From Allacma fusca (Eukaryota > Arthropoda > Collembola > Symphypleona > Sminthuridae), in contig OX359246.1 in the NCBI GenBank assembly GCA_947179485.1, forward strand, positions 6,014,001 through 6,078,000: a stretch of DNA of 64,000 nucleotides. Direction: 5' to 3'. Shown piece by piece: positions 29,577 through 41,700 of the stretch (position 1 is its first letter; the number at the start of each line of letters is the position of its first letter). Below the pieces are notes generated by a model. It did not search any database. It saw only the letters and a program-made list of their open reading frames with translations, and was not told where the DNA came from. A program made the translations under genes and the position numbers.

Positions 29577-31050
29577 AAGCGACTGTGACGTATCAATCGT
29601 ATCGAAAGTTGACGAAAATGTTCTCATTGTTCCTTCCGACAATGAAGAATCAGATTTCTAAAACAGTAACGATAATTTTACTGTAATTATTAACTTAACA
29701 AATGCATTAATGTAAAATATTGCGGTTGTAGCGTATATTATGCCGTATTTAGCCTTCAAAGCTGCATCAGTAATGCACGTTGAACTTGTTTGTAGGATTT
29801 GTTGCAATTCGTTTTATCCGATTTGCTAATAAGAACCAAATATCCCAGAATAGTTGAAACACTTTGTAAGACAAATTCGTACGGGAAAATATTTTACTGT
29901 ACTGATTGCCTACAAAACCAGTACAATTTTGTATGCAGTATGTGCCATAAAATTTACAACGGGGACATCCTGCAAGAATCAGGGCATTACTGACTAGCTT
30001 TTAGTTAAAGAAAGTTAGTTTTCTGAAACACTGAGACCAATAGTTAACTGGGAAAGAACGTTTCTATGGAAAATTGTTATAATTCTTTACTGAACGAAAT
30101 TTAAATCAACGACGCTCTCACAGTACTTTCAATGCTGATGAAGTTCCTGTATTATCATCATCCAAGACATTTTCATAGTAACTATTAATGAGATGCCTTC
30201 TAAATTAAAAAAATTAGTATGGTTTTCTAACCGGATTATGGATATAAAACCAAAGCCACCGCCGAATGTGTATTTTAAACCCATAGCTGCCTAAATGAAC
30301 GAAGTATCCCAAGAGGTATTTGATTGGTCATGTTCAGATCACAATTACAAATAGAATATTTACTTTCTTATTTGCACAGTTGATTCAGTTGCACGGCCAT
30401 GTTTGAATGCCATATTCAATTCAATGGTAAATACGGATGCAACTGGTGTGACGAAAACGCTTTGTCTGTTATACACGGAAATGGCCGCTGTACTACCTAC
30501 TCATTTAAGTATTTTCATTTACGTAACAACACGGCGGAAAAATTCAAGGCGAGTTTTTGAAAGGAATATAAAGACAATCGCCGTTTTAGACCTTCACAAA
30601 TTTGAAATTGTCACAGAATTTGCATTTTATTATATGTAATGTGCTTTATTGGGAGCTGTGCGAACATTTACACGATTTTGACTCTTTTCTAAAAAAGCAG
30701 GAATAATTTATTGGAGACACTTGTATTATAGACGACAATTTACAATATGTCCAAGTTCCTTGTAAGTTTACTAGATCTGTTTGGTCTATAACTATCCAAA
30801 CTCACTGAAAAGCCTCTGAATGGAGAACACAGTTCATAATTCACCAGTAGTTTTGAAGATATTTTAAAATAACGTTTATGGATCCTCTTGCAGTTTTACG
30901 AAATGGTATAGTGACGCTTTTGCAAGAAGATTTATCATCGGAAGATACTTCACGGTACAAAACTCAGTTGTCATCATGGGTTCATTGTGCTTAACATCCC
31001 AATTTCCCTGCAAATCTTTTAACGGCAAATTTTTGATTTATGGTAAAAAT
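29577..31050 (+). pseudogene. Decayed transposase-like fragments
   Basis: At 29799-29993 an open stretch ends in a two-CxxC pattern (YCTDCLQ and FVCSMCHKIYNGD). At about 30400-30565 a frame reads FNGKYGCNWCDENA and then GNGRCTTYSF, like the zinc-knuckle segment of transposase-domain proteins related to the 25252-27177 gene. Stops and frame changes separate the pieces. I infer the remains of a second, older DNA transposon. No ends were recognised. Confidence 0.4.
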
Positions 31051-31989
31051 CAGAGATGCGCATCCACAGTTACGTTACGTTACACTATTACGATATGTTT
31101 TAAAATTATCGTTAATTATCATTACATTACTAAATATCGTATGAAAAATTCAGCGTTACCGTTCCGTTACTACAAGACAACGGTAATACTCCAGCGTTAA
31201 TTTTCGTTACCAATAAAAATTATAAAATAGCCGTTACTTTTCGTTATCGTTACTATTATTATCCGCTGGTTATAAATTAAAATGTCAAACAACTAGTGTT
31301 GCCAGACGTACCTGGTATGCAGAAAATGTAGCGAAAAAGCAATTTACAGTTTCTGTGCAGTTCTTGATTCACCTGCAATGGGATCCGCATCCCGGCTACC
31401 CGGTGTGGTAATCTGAACATTCTTCATCTGTCTGTTTTTCAAATTCGTTTTTCGCCTTTTACTATGTAGCAGCAGTATTCTCCATGGTTGGTTCTTATCT
31501 ACTAACTCTACGCTAGAGCCAAAACTTAATTCGTAAGCCAATCACACATGGTTTTTTTAGTAAAAGCGTGTGGGTTGAGCAAAGTAAAGAATCAAAAACT
31601 TTCTATTGAAATTTAACATGTTTTCAATAACGAACATAATGATTCTCAGAGATCATGGTGTCCACATCCAACTAAAGTTTAAATATGTATATCCCCCGTT
31701 TATATGCATGCACTGTTACTCCAACCTAAGCCAATAATAGATGTAAATGCGTAATGCAAAAATAAATATGCACATGCATAAGTATATTTATTTGATATCG
31801 TTGCATTACGTTACAGTATCGTTTTCTGTTTACACACGCTGGAACGCTATAGTTATTCCGATAAATGTTTAGCACACCCTACTTCCGTTACCGTTACGTT
31901 ATTGCCTGCTCCAAATATAGGCCGTTACGTTAAAAAACGGCGTTATTCCGTTATTGTTGGGTAAAAGTAATGTAACGGGTGCATCTCTG
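31051..31989. mobile_element. hAT-like non-autonomous element, GTTACGTTAC type
   Basis: It starts CAGAGATGCGCATCC and ends GGGTGCATCTCTG, flanked by the perfect 8-bp duplication GTAAAAAT (31043-31050, 31990-31997). Subterminal DNA on both sides carries many GTTACGTTAC-like words. There is no coding frame of note. Confidence 0.85.
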
Positions 31990-33120
31990 GTAAAAATACA
32001 AAGGGTGTTTATTTACAAATAGCCGCAAGGTATTCTAACGATTTTTTTAATTGAAAGCTTCGAAGTATGAATATTTATTCAAATCCGAGGTCTTTCATGA
32101 AAAATCGTAAACTACCATCATCCATACCTCAAGATAAAAGGGAATTATTAAAAAACTTTTGTTCAAAGTGCATTCATTGTTCTAGCTCTGCTGTAATACA
32201 GGGTGCCGTTTTTAAAGTTTGAGAGAGCAAAAACCGTCCCAACAATGCTTTGTGGCTGCAAAACAACTATCTGTAAATGGGAGAAATCCACAGATTTTAT
32301 TTTATAAATTGTGCTTGTGAAGAAATCCAGCCAATTGGCAAACGTTTTGCAATTACTTAAAGTGTGAAGGGGTAATGAAATTAATTAGTTAATTAAATTG
32401 GTTTACTCTCGTCGTGTAGATGCATTTAACGGGATGTAATTATATCCTCTTGATCAGCTTAAGCCAGTAAAATTCTAAAAGCTTGTGTCACTTGGAAAGG
32501 TTTGTTATTTTCAAATCCCGGATTAGTCCGAAAATTATGGAGGAAGATCCCAAATTGGACAGAGACTGTTACCCGAAACCCCAAAAATCGAAAAGCATGC
32601 GCTCCAAGTTTTACAACTTCTTTGATTTTATCCCTAATTCTAAAGATTGAAGAACCAGTAAATGGCTTAAAACGATTTTATTTTCTATTTTCATTTATTC
32701 AATTGGAAATTAGAAATTTCATATGATTTTTACCGGACGCTGGTGAAATTAGTAGATTGAATTAGATTCTAACTGAATTTTAATAAAATAAATATATAAA
32801 ATAATTTAATAGTCTCTTATGACTGTTCAGTTAACGTGGTGATAAAACGGTAAATTAATTATTTCCAAGGTCGTGTACTTAGATTAATTACAACTGCTGA
32901 TCGCAGGTAGCAATTGACGAGTGGAAACTTGAAATGACGAATGCTCTTTTTAAATAATTTAAAAATTAACAAATTTATTTAAATATACCAGCAAAACGGA
33001 AATGGCTTTCGCTTTGATTCAGTCCATGCTAGTGTTTAGTTGCTATGAATTAGATTTTGATTATGTTGTTTCATGCGAATAGTAATAACGGAATTAAATG
33101 TTTTTTACAAACCTTTATTG
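31990..33120. other. Intergenic region, nothing recognised
   Basis: This is AT-rich sequence. I see no gene, RNA or repeat end that I can support. Confidence 0.35.
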
Positions 33121-35350
33121 CAGAAAAAATTAACATTCACCCGTTTGATTTACCAATGAAAAGATTAACCCGTTTGATTTACCAATGAAAAGATTACGAT
33201 TTGAGAATTGGTCTCAAGGTGTATGAATTGCACCATACCAATTTTAAATATGAATTAAACACTCCTTGGGAACTCGGTGAAGTCAAAATTGATATTTGAA
33301 TTGAAAAGGCCTGAAAAGAAGAATTTGATTTGATATTATTGGTACTAGTACCCCGCATGGATACAAAAATGTTGTACCTGGACCTGAACCTGTACCTGAA
33401 TCATGGGTACATGGATTTTTTGAACCTGTACCCGTGCCTGTACCTGAATCCCTGGGTTCAATTTTCCTGAACCTGTGCCTGTACTCAAGCTAAATCAGGA
33501 GTACCCGTACCTGAAAAGTACCTGTACCCAAAAAGTACCCAAAAACGTACCTGTACCCGGGTATATTTTAAAAGTACCTGAACCTGCCCGGGTATTTTCG
33601 ATTGTACTAATTTAAAGGATTTCTAAAGTAACATCACGAATTTTTTCTTTAAAAATTACAATTGTTTTTGGATTCAAACTCTACATTTTAGTTTCTGTCA
33701 GTCTTTGAGTCAAAAACATGTCCTGATCGTATCTACACTCATTGATAAGAGTTTATGCATCCCAAAATTTGGTCCATATGAGAAGACTCGCTTTATCGGT
33801 TCTCCATTCCAGAAACTACTAAAAAATCTCTCGCCATTCAAGTTAATACTGGGTTAATAACCTCGTCATCGTATATGGTGGATTTAATTTTCATGACTGA
33901 GTTCATACATATAAATTTTAATTTAACATGTTTAAAGGTCAAAAATTTTGATTTGTTTTAAACTCGACAACACATTTGCATGTGTTACTTGGTAATAATC
34001 ATTGACTAAAAAGTACCTGAATGCTCGGGTATTTTACATTCAGGTTCAGGTATGTACCCAGTGTGTACCCGTTCCTGATGGGTTTATACCCAAAAGATTG
34101 GTTTTTGTACCTGTACCCCTACCCGAACCTGAATTTTTAGGTATCTAACGACAGAACCTGAACCTGTACCCAAACCGAATGGGAACAAACGGTTTGTACC
34201 TGATACGCACCTGTACCTGTACCCAAATACCCGGATAAAACCTGTACCCATAAGGAGCACTACTTGGTACGGTGCGTTATAAAGTTTCAACGTTTTACAC
34301 CAGTAGAAACTGATTAGTGGTTGGCTGAAAGGACTACCCTCATTGAAGCCGAAAGAAGGGAATTACTGAATCAAGAGTAATCGTCTACAATACACATTAC
34401 AATGAGACACACTGCTATATGTATATATATTAGTAATTTTATAAATACTTATATGAGTGTGAGTATCATACTTATACCTTCTAAAGCATGTTTTCCTCAA
34501 AGGATCTCCTGAAGATATTATTGAGAACACTGATGCGATAACAAATACCTCTACCGTTACTGGCAGTACAGTCACCAGGCAGTAACATTCTGAAATATAC
34601 TGTCCGACACTGCAGTTCTGAATTTTGATGGTCAGCGCGAAATTTTGCAAATAGAAGGATGCCTTTCAACCCTGAAATTAAAATTTTCGACCAGGAATTG
34701 ATAACAGGTAAAAGAAAGTTTCCTCTTATGATTGGAGATCATAAGGTCCCAAGAACAGGGAAGTTCGAGGTAGTCTACAATGGACAATGCAAACATTAGC
34801 ATGCTGCAAATCAAGTCCTGTAAGCCGAAAGCAGACTGAATATTTCAAAGCGTTCCTCGAGGAAACCAAATGATGGATTTCGTAGCTGATTATAAAATTA
34901 TTGTGAAGAACTTGGGAGTCCTCGTTGATGATCTGACAGAAGGAAAATTACAAATACGGAAATGATATTCCTAGAATAGTTGTACTTCGTTAATCAATGT
35001 AATATCGTACATATTTCTAATCTGCACCAACTTGGATATAATTGAATAAAGTCCATTAGGTAACCTCAGCAATTACTTGCGGAAACTTTTCGCTCCACAC
35101 ACTGGAAAATCCAGAAACTTGAATCTGTCAAGGTCGAACAATAATTTATCCCAGGAATAATGGATCATGATTATTCTATGTTCTATCCAAGGCTTGTATA
35201 GTACAAGCCTTGGTTCTACCAATCATTCGTTGTTTATTTTATTTGTAATAAAGCGATGAACTGAAACTTCTAGACAGGTTTTAACTCCCCATTATTTTGT
35301 ATTTCTGCAATCAAATAGCAAAGTAGATGGAATTTATGACTCTAAATGAG
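33121..35350 (+). pseudogene. Decayed receptor kinase 3' end, interrupted by a short transposon
   Basis: Exon k is recognisable at 33121-33280 (RIGLKVYELH and NTPWELGE read-through), with a 29-bp tandem duplication and an in-frame stop. Near 34510-34575 the exon e word AITNTSTVT remains. At 34650-34705, 34725-34975, 35050-35150 and 35250-35345 lie the remains of the juxtamembrane exon and of the first kinase exons, including SCKPKAD followed by a stop. Introns are still present, so this is a duplicated gene copy and not a retrocopy. Several frameshifts and stops make it non-functional. A hAT-like element occupies 33346-34262. Nothing of the catalytic-loop exon was found. Confidence 0.75.
33346..34262. 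mobile_element. hAT-like non-autonomous element, GTACCTGTACCC type
   Basis: The ends are TAGTACCCCGCATGGATAC and, on the other strand, TAGTGCTCCTTATGGGTAC. Flanks are ATTGGTAC and CTTGGTAC (7 of 8 match). Dozens of ACCTGTACCC-like words fill the outer 250 bases on both sides. It is inserted into the receptor pseudogene. Confidence 0.75.
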
Positions 35351-36491
35351 ATTTTTACAGAAAGACGACAATAATCTTTAGCTCGGAATGACTACAGCTA
35401 AAATATTTAAATCCTTCAGTTTGTAGCAAATTTGGTTCCAGATGTTAATAAATGTATTTGATTGACCAGTAACAAGACTGAAAGTCACAAGGTTAAAGAT
35501 CGTGCAAAGTCATGGTAGTTCTAGAATGAAAACTTCTTTGAACTTCTGAGGAATTCTTTTCATTCTCAGAAAACATTATTTCAGAAATTGTTTGACGTTA
35601 ATTTCTAAACTCATGAAATATCCTGGGAGATCTTTAAATTGTCAATGCGTTAGTAATTGTGTACGTGGCCCGATAAGATAAGGAGCAAGGCTTTGCCACA
35701 AAACATATTCTGAAAGAAAATCTTGTGTAAGAACCAGTAAGTATTGGCAGTCATTTTACCGAAATTTCGAATTTCCTTTATGTTTTCGCTGAAAACACGA
35801 AAGAAAAGAATTACGAATATTAAAAAAGTGTATTCGCAAATTAGGTTATATACATATAATTTCTCCTAATGCAATACTTTTGTGAGCAATTAAAGATACG
35901 TAACGTAATTATCGTTCTTGCATTTACCAATACTACTTGGGTCTTTTGTAAGGTATCTTATACAGGGAAAAAGCTATTTACGAATATTTAGTAGTTTGTT
36001 CTGCGGAATTATGTAGATCTGTGCCAAATATACATATTGACATTATTGTTCCAACTTCCAACCATTTTGACGCTGAGGATTTTACCCATGATTGATCCTT
36101 GCTTTAGAGTAAATTTATTGCAGTGGATTTCCTCTACAGTGCTTCCCAAGATATAGCACAAAACATGCCAATGTATAAAGATGCCACTGTATTTTGCTAT
36201 TATAAATAATATAAACGTAATCGTACTGAAAATTCAACTGTGCCAATGTAAAGGGATGCTATCAAAGTGAAAACAACTATATAGGAAACTCACAGTAAAT
36301 AATAAAGCCAGTTTTGAACAATATAAACTAATGCCAGTTAGCATCTGACCTCACTACATATGGTCTGGGGACGTTATGGTGAGGCAACAATTTTATATGT
36401 ACTACCCGCTGTGCATAGAGTTCATACATTAAAGATAGAGTGGTAAATCATGCTAACAATAAGTCATAGCTATGTTATTCAAACTAGCGAC
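35351..36491. other. Intergenic region, nothing recognised
   Basis: I see no open frame or repeat that I can support. The later kinase exons of the pseudogene might be present but too decayed to see. Confidence 0.35.
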
Positions 36492-37737
36492 CAGAGATGG
36501 CCACACTACTCTACTTTTTATTAGTAGTAGTGGAATAGTGGGAAAAAGTAGAGTAGTGGTTGAAAATGAAATATAATATTTTTTGGGAGTGTAGGACAAA
36601 GGAGACATGAAGTAACAGGCAAGTAAATACTAGTAACTACTAGTGTTTGTTCACCATTGTTCCTAAAATGTAGTGTAGAATAGTGGAACCGACTTTAGTT
36701 TGGATGTAGTGTAGAAGCAGTTTACATGCATACTCCAATAAAAAGTATTCAAACATGCAATGTCTGATTATGTCTTTTCATAATTTTCTATATTTAACAC
36801 CGTTACACCGCGTTTCAATACTCGAAATATTATTGTTGCGATTGCTTGGATGGATATACTAACACCTTGTATTTGTATTGGAACATTGCGGATTCTACTC
36901 TGTGATCTTTTTTAGCAGCACTTGAACTTACAATAGCAAAATCTTTTATCTTGTATTGATCTCTATTTATTTAAGTGCTTTAATCCTCCGTTAGTGAACA
37001 GTTCTGAAATAGTTCAAGCCAAATCCAGATTACGGTGGATTTCGTATGTAAAATGGCAACGGTTAGTCCATTGCCAATTGTAATTATTCTTTGTGTCAAC
37101 TTTTTATAAGGTATAGTCAGTGGTTCTCGTATATGTACTTGAGTTATACACGCATGTGAATGTTGTCTAAAACAATAAACTAGCTTTTAAAAATACCGAA
37201 CCTACAATTGGTTCTTGTAAATTGTTTGGTCCTGCACGACTCTAATTTAGCACAAACGTCTAGCTTCATCGAAAGAGGATAAACTTTACTTACATTCATT
37301 TGATTTGATTCATTTAATTTTGTTACCAGGAATCATATTTATAGCATATATTTAGAATTTAGGAACCTTTTTAGGCTTATATTAAAATTATATGATTTTA
37401 ATCTGAGATTAAATTGCACGGCTATTCAGCGAACAGGTTGTATATTGCATAGTGTGGCTTTTTTAACTGCGTAGAGTAGTGTGATAGTTGTAGTGTAGAG
37501 TAACGCTAATTTTTAGCTTCCGGCAAGTAGTGGTACAGTATAGTAAAGGTGCTCTCTGAAAGTGAAACTCTACTGGAAAGTAGTGTATTGGTAGTCTTGA
37601 TTCACAATAACAGAGTATTAGTAGTGTTGTTGTCAAAAACAATTTTTGTTTGTAGTGAAGTGGTAAGTAGTGGCATTTACCCTGACTAAGTATTTAGAGT
37701 AGTGTAGTTATAGTGGAAAATTGAATGGCCACCTATG
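36492..37737. mobile_element. hAT-like non-autonomous element, TAGTGTAGAG type
   Basis: It starts CAGAGATGGCCACACTACT and ends TTGAATGGCCACCTATG. The flanking repeats CTAGCGAC and CCAGCGAC match at 7 of 8 positions. Both outer parts are filled with TAGTGTAGAG, AGTAGTGG and similar words. There is no coding frame. Confidence 0.8.
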
Positions 37738-38134
37738 CCAGCGACATTAAAGGGATTTATGTATTGCAAGTTTGTGCAACTAAGTAACTAGTGAGTGACT
37801 TCGAACAAACCCGGTAACAGTCCATATCTACATTCTTGGATCAATTAAAAACTTCATATCGCAATTTTTATGGAATTTCTAAGTATTTCTATCCACACTG
37901 CATGTAACTACTACAATAAGAAAAACGTTTTGTATTACTTTAGATATACACAACCTTGTTTCATACTTATTTTGTACAATTGTAAAACTGTCGACGGAGA
38001 ACTTCCACAAAGTATTCCTTTCCTTACAACTATACAGGAAAATCATAATAAGGTTCATATCAAGCAGCCACAAACCGACCAGTGGGCTGACTCAGTGAGT
38101 AGTAAGTTGAAAAAATAGGAAATTCAATGGGCAG

Positions 38135-38510
38135 TTTGCTAACTGTCCATCCCTGAAACAAACCGGCTAGATCAGGATCCCCTGAGGAAAGCCAAATCGA
38201 AAGTCCACAAATAAGCCCTATCTACAGATATATGGAAAGCGGTTTAACTGAAAATTATGATGCTAAAGCTATTCATTCCCAACGACTGCTGCAAAGAATT
38301 TATCAACGTCACAGTTCCACGAAGTGATTGCAAAGACGATAGGGACCATATTACGGGGTATACATGTAGTATATACTCAAATAATTTCCTCTTGGATGTA
38401 ATGGACAAAATTACTAGTGGTTTCATTATCCCTGCTTTGGCAAACAAATTTCAAGGAAATGACGTCATGCTAGCCCGCCAAACTCACCGCAAAGACTGGA
38501 TAAAGATTAG
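38135..38510 (+). pseudogene. Decayed copy of receptor exon h
   Basis: The end of exon h is readable (SGFIIPALANKFQGND, compare GVIIPAMAKEFQGNY at 39390-39425). Upstream the similarity continues at DNA level through GAATTTATCAACGTCAC back to about 38140, with frame breaks. It lies just before gene B and shows a further lost receptor unit. Confidence 0.65.
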
Positions 38511-38641
38511 TTATTTCTATCAACTCGATCACTTCCATTTCGCTTATTTCGACATGTTGGTACTGTAAATTACGTACATTGTAGCGCTAGCTCTCGTGGA
38601 AATAGCTTCCATAAGAATTCTCTTTCATAGATCACTTCACA

Positions 38642-38731
38642 ATGAAAAGTTTCCTATGGAATTTTTTGAACATATTTGGACTTCAATTTGGTTTTTATTT
38701 GATTTCGTTGAACTTATTTGTACGAATTCAG
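38642..38731 (+). other. Putative signal peptide of gene B made from former intron sequence
   Basis: The 30 residues from the ATG (MKSFLWNFLNIFGLQFGFYL onward) are hydrophobic and run without a splice into exon g. The aligned positions in gene A and in the second gene B unit are intron ending in AATTCCAG. Here the old acceptor region reads through in frame. This may be a newly gained start, or chance. Confidence 0.45.
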
Positions 38732-41700
38732 GGTTCATCTAGAAATCCCACAATAAGTTACTGTACTTCAGATACGGATTCCCTCTGGATTTTAAGAGAA
38801 TGTCCTTTCACTATAATCAGCAACTCTACATTCGCGTTTGGGAAAATTGATCAAAACGTAGTCCAGCTGATCTCAGAAATTGACCCGGCGTTCGTATTTA
38901 TAAAATGTGAAGCATCCTATCCCATTCGGTGGCTCGCATCGAAACCCTTGGTAAGAAAGTTATTGAACTTCACAATGAGTAATGCATATTCTTAGACATA
39001 CGCATCCAGTTAATTTAGAGAAATGAAAGTGTTCCCCGAGAGGTATGTTTTGAAATCACTGCAATCTCTTTCTTGACTCCATGTTCACACAGGGAACAGT
39101 TTACTACCTCTCCACCCACGATACGAACCGGCATGATCAAAATCCCATCAACAAAACCATTTCGAATATCTACACACAAGTCCTATTTGTAAATACAGAG
39201 AAGAGATTTAGCCCAAAATTACGTTGCGAAAGCTACTCATCCTCAACAATTGCTGCAGAAGTGTTCATTAATGTCATTGATCAAGAGAATAAATTTAAAG
39301 ACGTGTGGAATTATGATCCGAATTACTCAAACTATTTTGTCGTTGATAAATTAGACATAAAATCTGGTGGTGTTATTATTCCTGCTATGGCAAAAGAATT
39401 TCAAGGAAATTACGTCATCCCAGTCACTAAAAGTAACCGCAAAAAACAGGTATGGAGTTGTCATTTGTAAGAACTGAATTAGCTCTAAATCATTTATTTT
39501 AACATGTAGCTACTGAAGACAGTGGATGATGAATGTGCGAATTGTATCTGTAAAGCAACCTCTCCCTGCGAGCATTTTCCCTGTAGCTCTGACAAAGTTT
39601 GTGGAGACATGCCTCAGCAGTATTATGGTGCCGGAGGTTGGGTATATTCTAGTTAGATATTATGATAATTATTATAGAACACGTCAAATCAAACTAGAGT
39701 AAGCCGATTCCGTTTTCTTGCAGGATTTGATAATTGTGATGGGGATGTGATTTGCACCCAAGGAATAATCAAAAAATATTATTCTAAATTACGGTGGGGA
39801 GGAGCGAAGTATGACTGCAACAAAGATGGAATATTGAGCTGCGAAGATTTCTTTTTGTTACACTTTAAGTACAACAACGACCAATGTCCTCCTTTGAATT
39901 TCTCTGGAACAAACAATACCACCACTTTGGCAGAATGTTTGCGTGAGGTATGTATTTTTTTCCAAAAACGTGACTAAATCGCATAATCGTCTTATAAAAA
40001 CTGAAAACAGCTCGAAAATTGCAGCATTTGGCGGAATATAAATTAATATGAAACCAATCAGCTGTAATTTATTTGCATGGTGATTTACGAAATAAATGTA
40101 AATTAAATACACAATTTCCGATTTATGATGTGGTAACATGAATATACTAAAATCCCGCTTAATTATGTTGTAATGCAAGTATATATGTACATTGATATAT
40201 TATTTTGTATATACAAATGAATATCAATTGTAACGCATACAATTTATCACATATTCGGTTTAACATTTAAACTATAAGTATATAGAAATTCCAATATCAA
40301 TTATCTATACCAGTACATTTGTAAGAGCGCCTCCTGGCTGTGACAATCGTCCTTATTACAATGCCGGATATTCGAAAATTATAATAGTTCTCCAGATAGA
40401 CAAACGAGACCCAAATGGAATCGGTGCAGCTTGCCCAAATGCTTATTGCCATGTTAGATCTCTTGAGACGATGTACCAGTTGTTGTATTGTCGACGGGGT
40501 CATTCTGTGTTTACTAGTAAGATTAAACTACAGAGAGATGTATAATAGTGAAATAACCAAACCAAACCCTCAATTTACTAAACTGGATTTGCGTTGGTTT
40601 CGAAACATTTGTCCATCCAACCTGAATATAGGCCGGACATGTAACTCCCATTTTAAAGCCATTTATTTGCTTGTTTATACGAATTTAAGCAATATTATGA
40701 GACAATTGTTTTTTCAAATATGATTTGACTCTAGCTTCCAATCAGGAGCAAGGTCGGTCAAATCGTAATAGAAGCGAAGTGAATAGCTGAAATGGTCTAG
40801 TAAATCATTTTACCAAACATTATATACTGAGGCTATATTATTATGTTTCAAACTTTTATAATTGAACAATCCTTGAGGCTTTTCGTTTGAGAGTAAATCG
40901 AGGAATAGGAGGACAAAAATTTGCAAAAGATATCTAATATGTGAAATAAGGTGAGGAATTTAGAAAGTGTTAATACGTTTAATGGAATTTGTAACGATGG
41001 GAGCAAGTATCCAGCAATCGTTGATTTGGGACACTTATCGTTATTCGGAACATGTGACACTTATGGTCGTTCGGGGATACTCGATTTGAGATACCAAGTA
41101 CAATCCAAAGCACCAGTTGCCATTTCAAATAACATCCGATCAGAATTACGTACCAGCCGAATTATTCGTGAGCTCAAGGGGATTTTAAATCGAATATTGT
41201 TAATAACTTCAGAAGATGTTACATCATTCTATTGTACACGTGCTGTGCTGTAGGTTTCTGAATTAGTTTTTTCAAGAAATGTTTGCATTGTCTTAATTTT
41301 GAATTCGTTCTGCGATTCTGGCAGGTAATACAAGGTAGTGGCATACATGAGCACCCTCACGAGGAAATGAGGGATGCCTCGCCCTCTCCCTCGTCCTCGC
41401 CCTCACAAACTGCGAGAGTGATGGCGAGTACACGTTGATTTGGCGCCCTCATGAACATGAGGGAGAGGACCTATGAAGAGGATGTGAACGAAAGAGGGGG
41501 AGGCAGAGTGCACATGTAACCCCTCATGACCTTCGCTTACCTTAATCGTTATGCGAAAATCATACATATTGTTAACCGATATCTGGTTTCTTAACACTCA
41601 ATAAATGTAACGTTAACATTAATGTACATATATGTACTGTTAAGATGTAAAGTTTTCATGGAAAAAGTGTTAGGTACTTACTTTAACCTAATATTATTGG

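Noticed and set aside
40415-41253. Two open frames in the gene B intron as genes
   Set aside because: There is no motif, no homologous copy in gene A and no splice context; they are probably chance frames.
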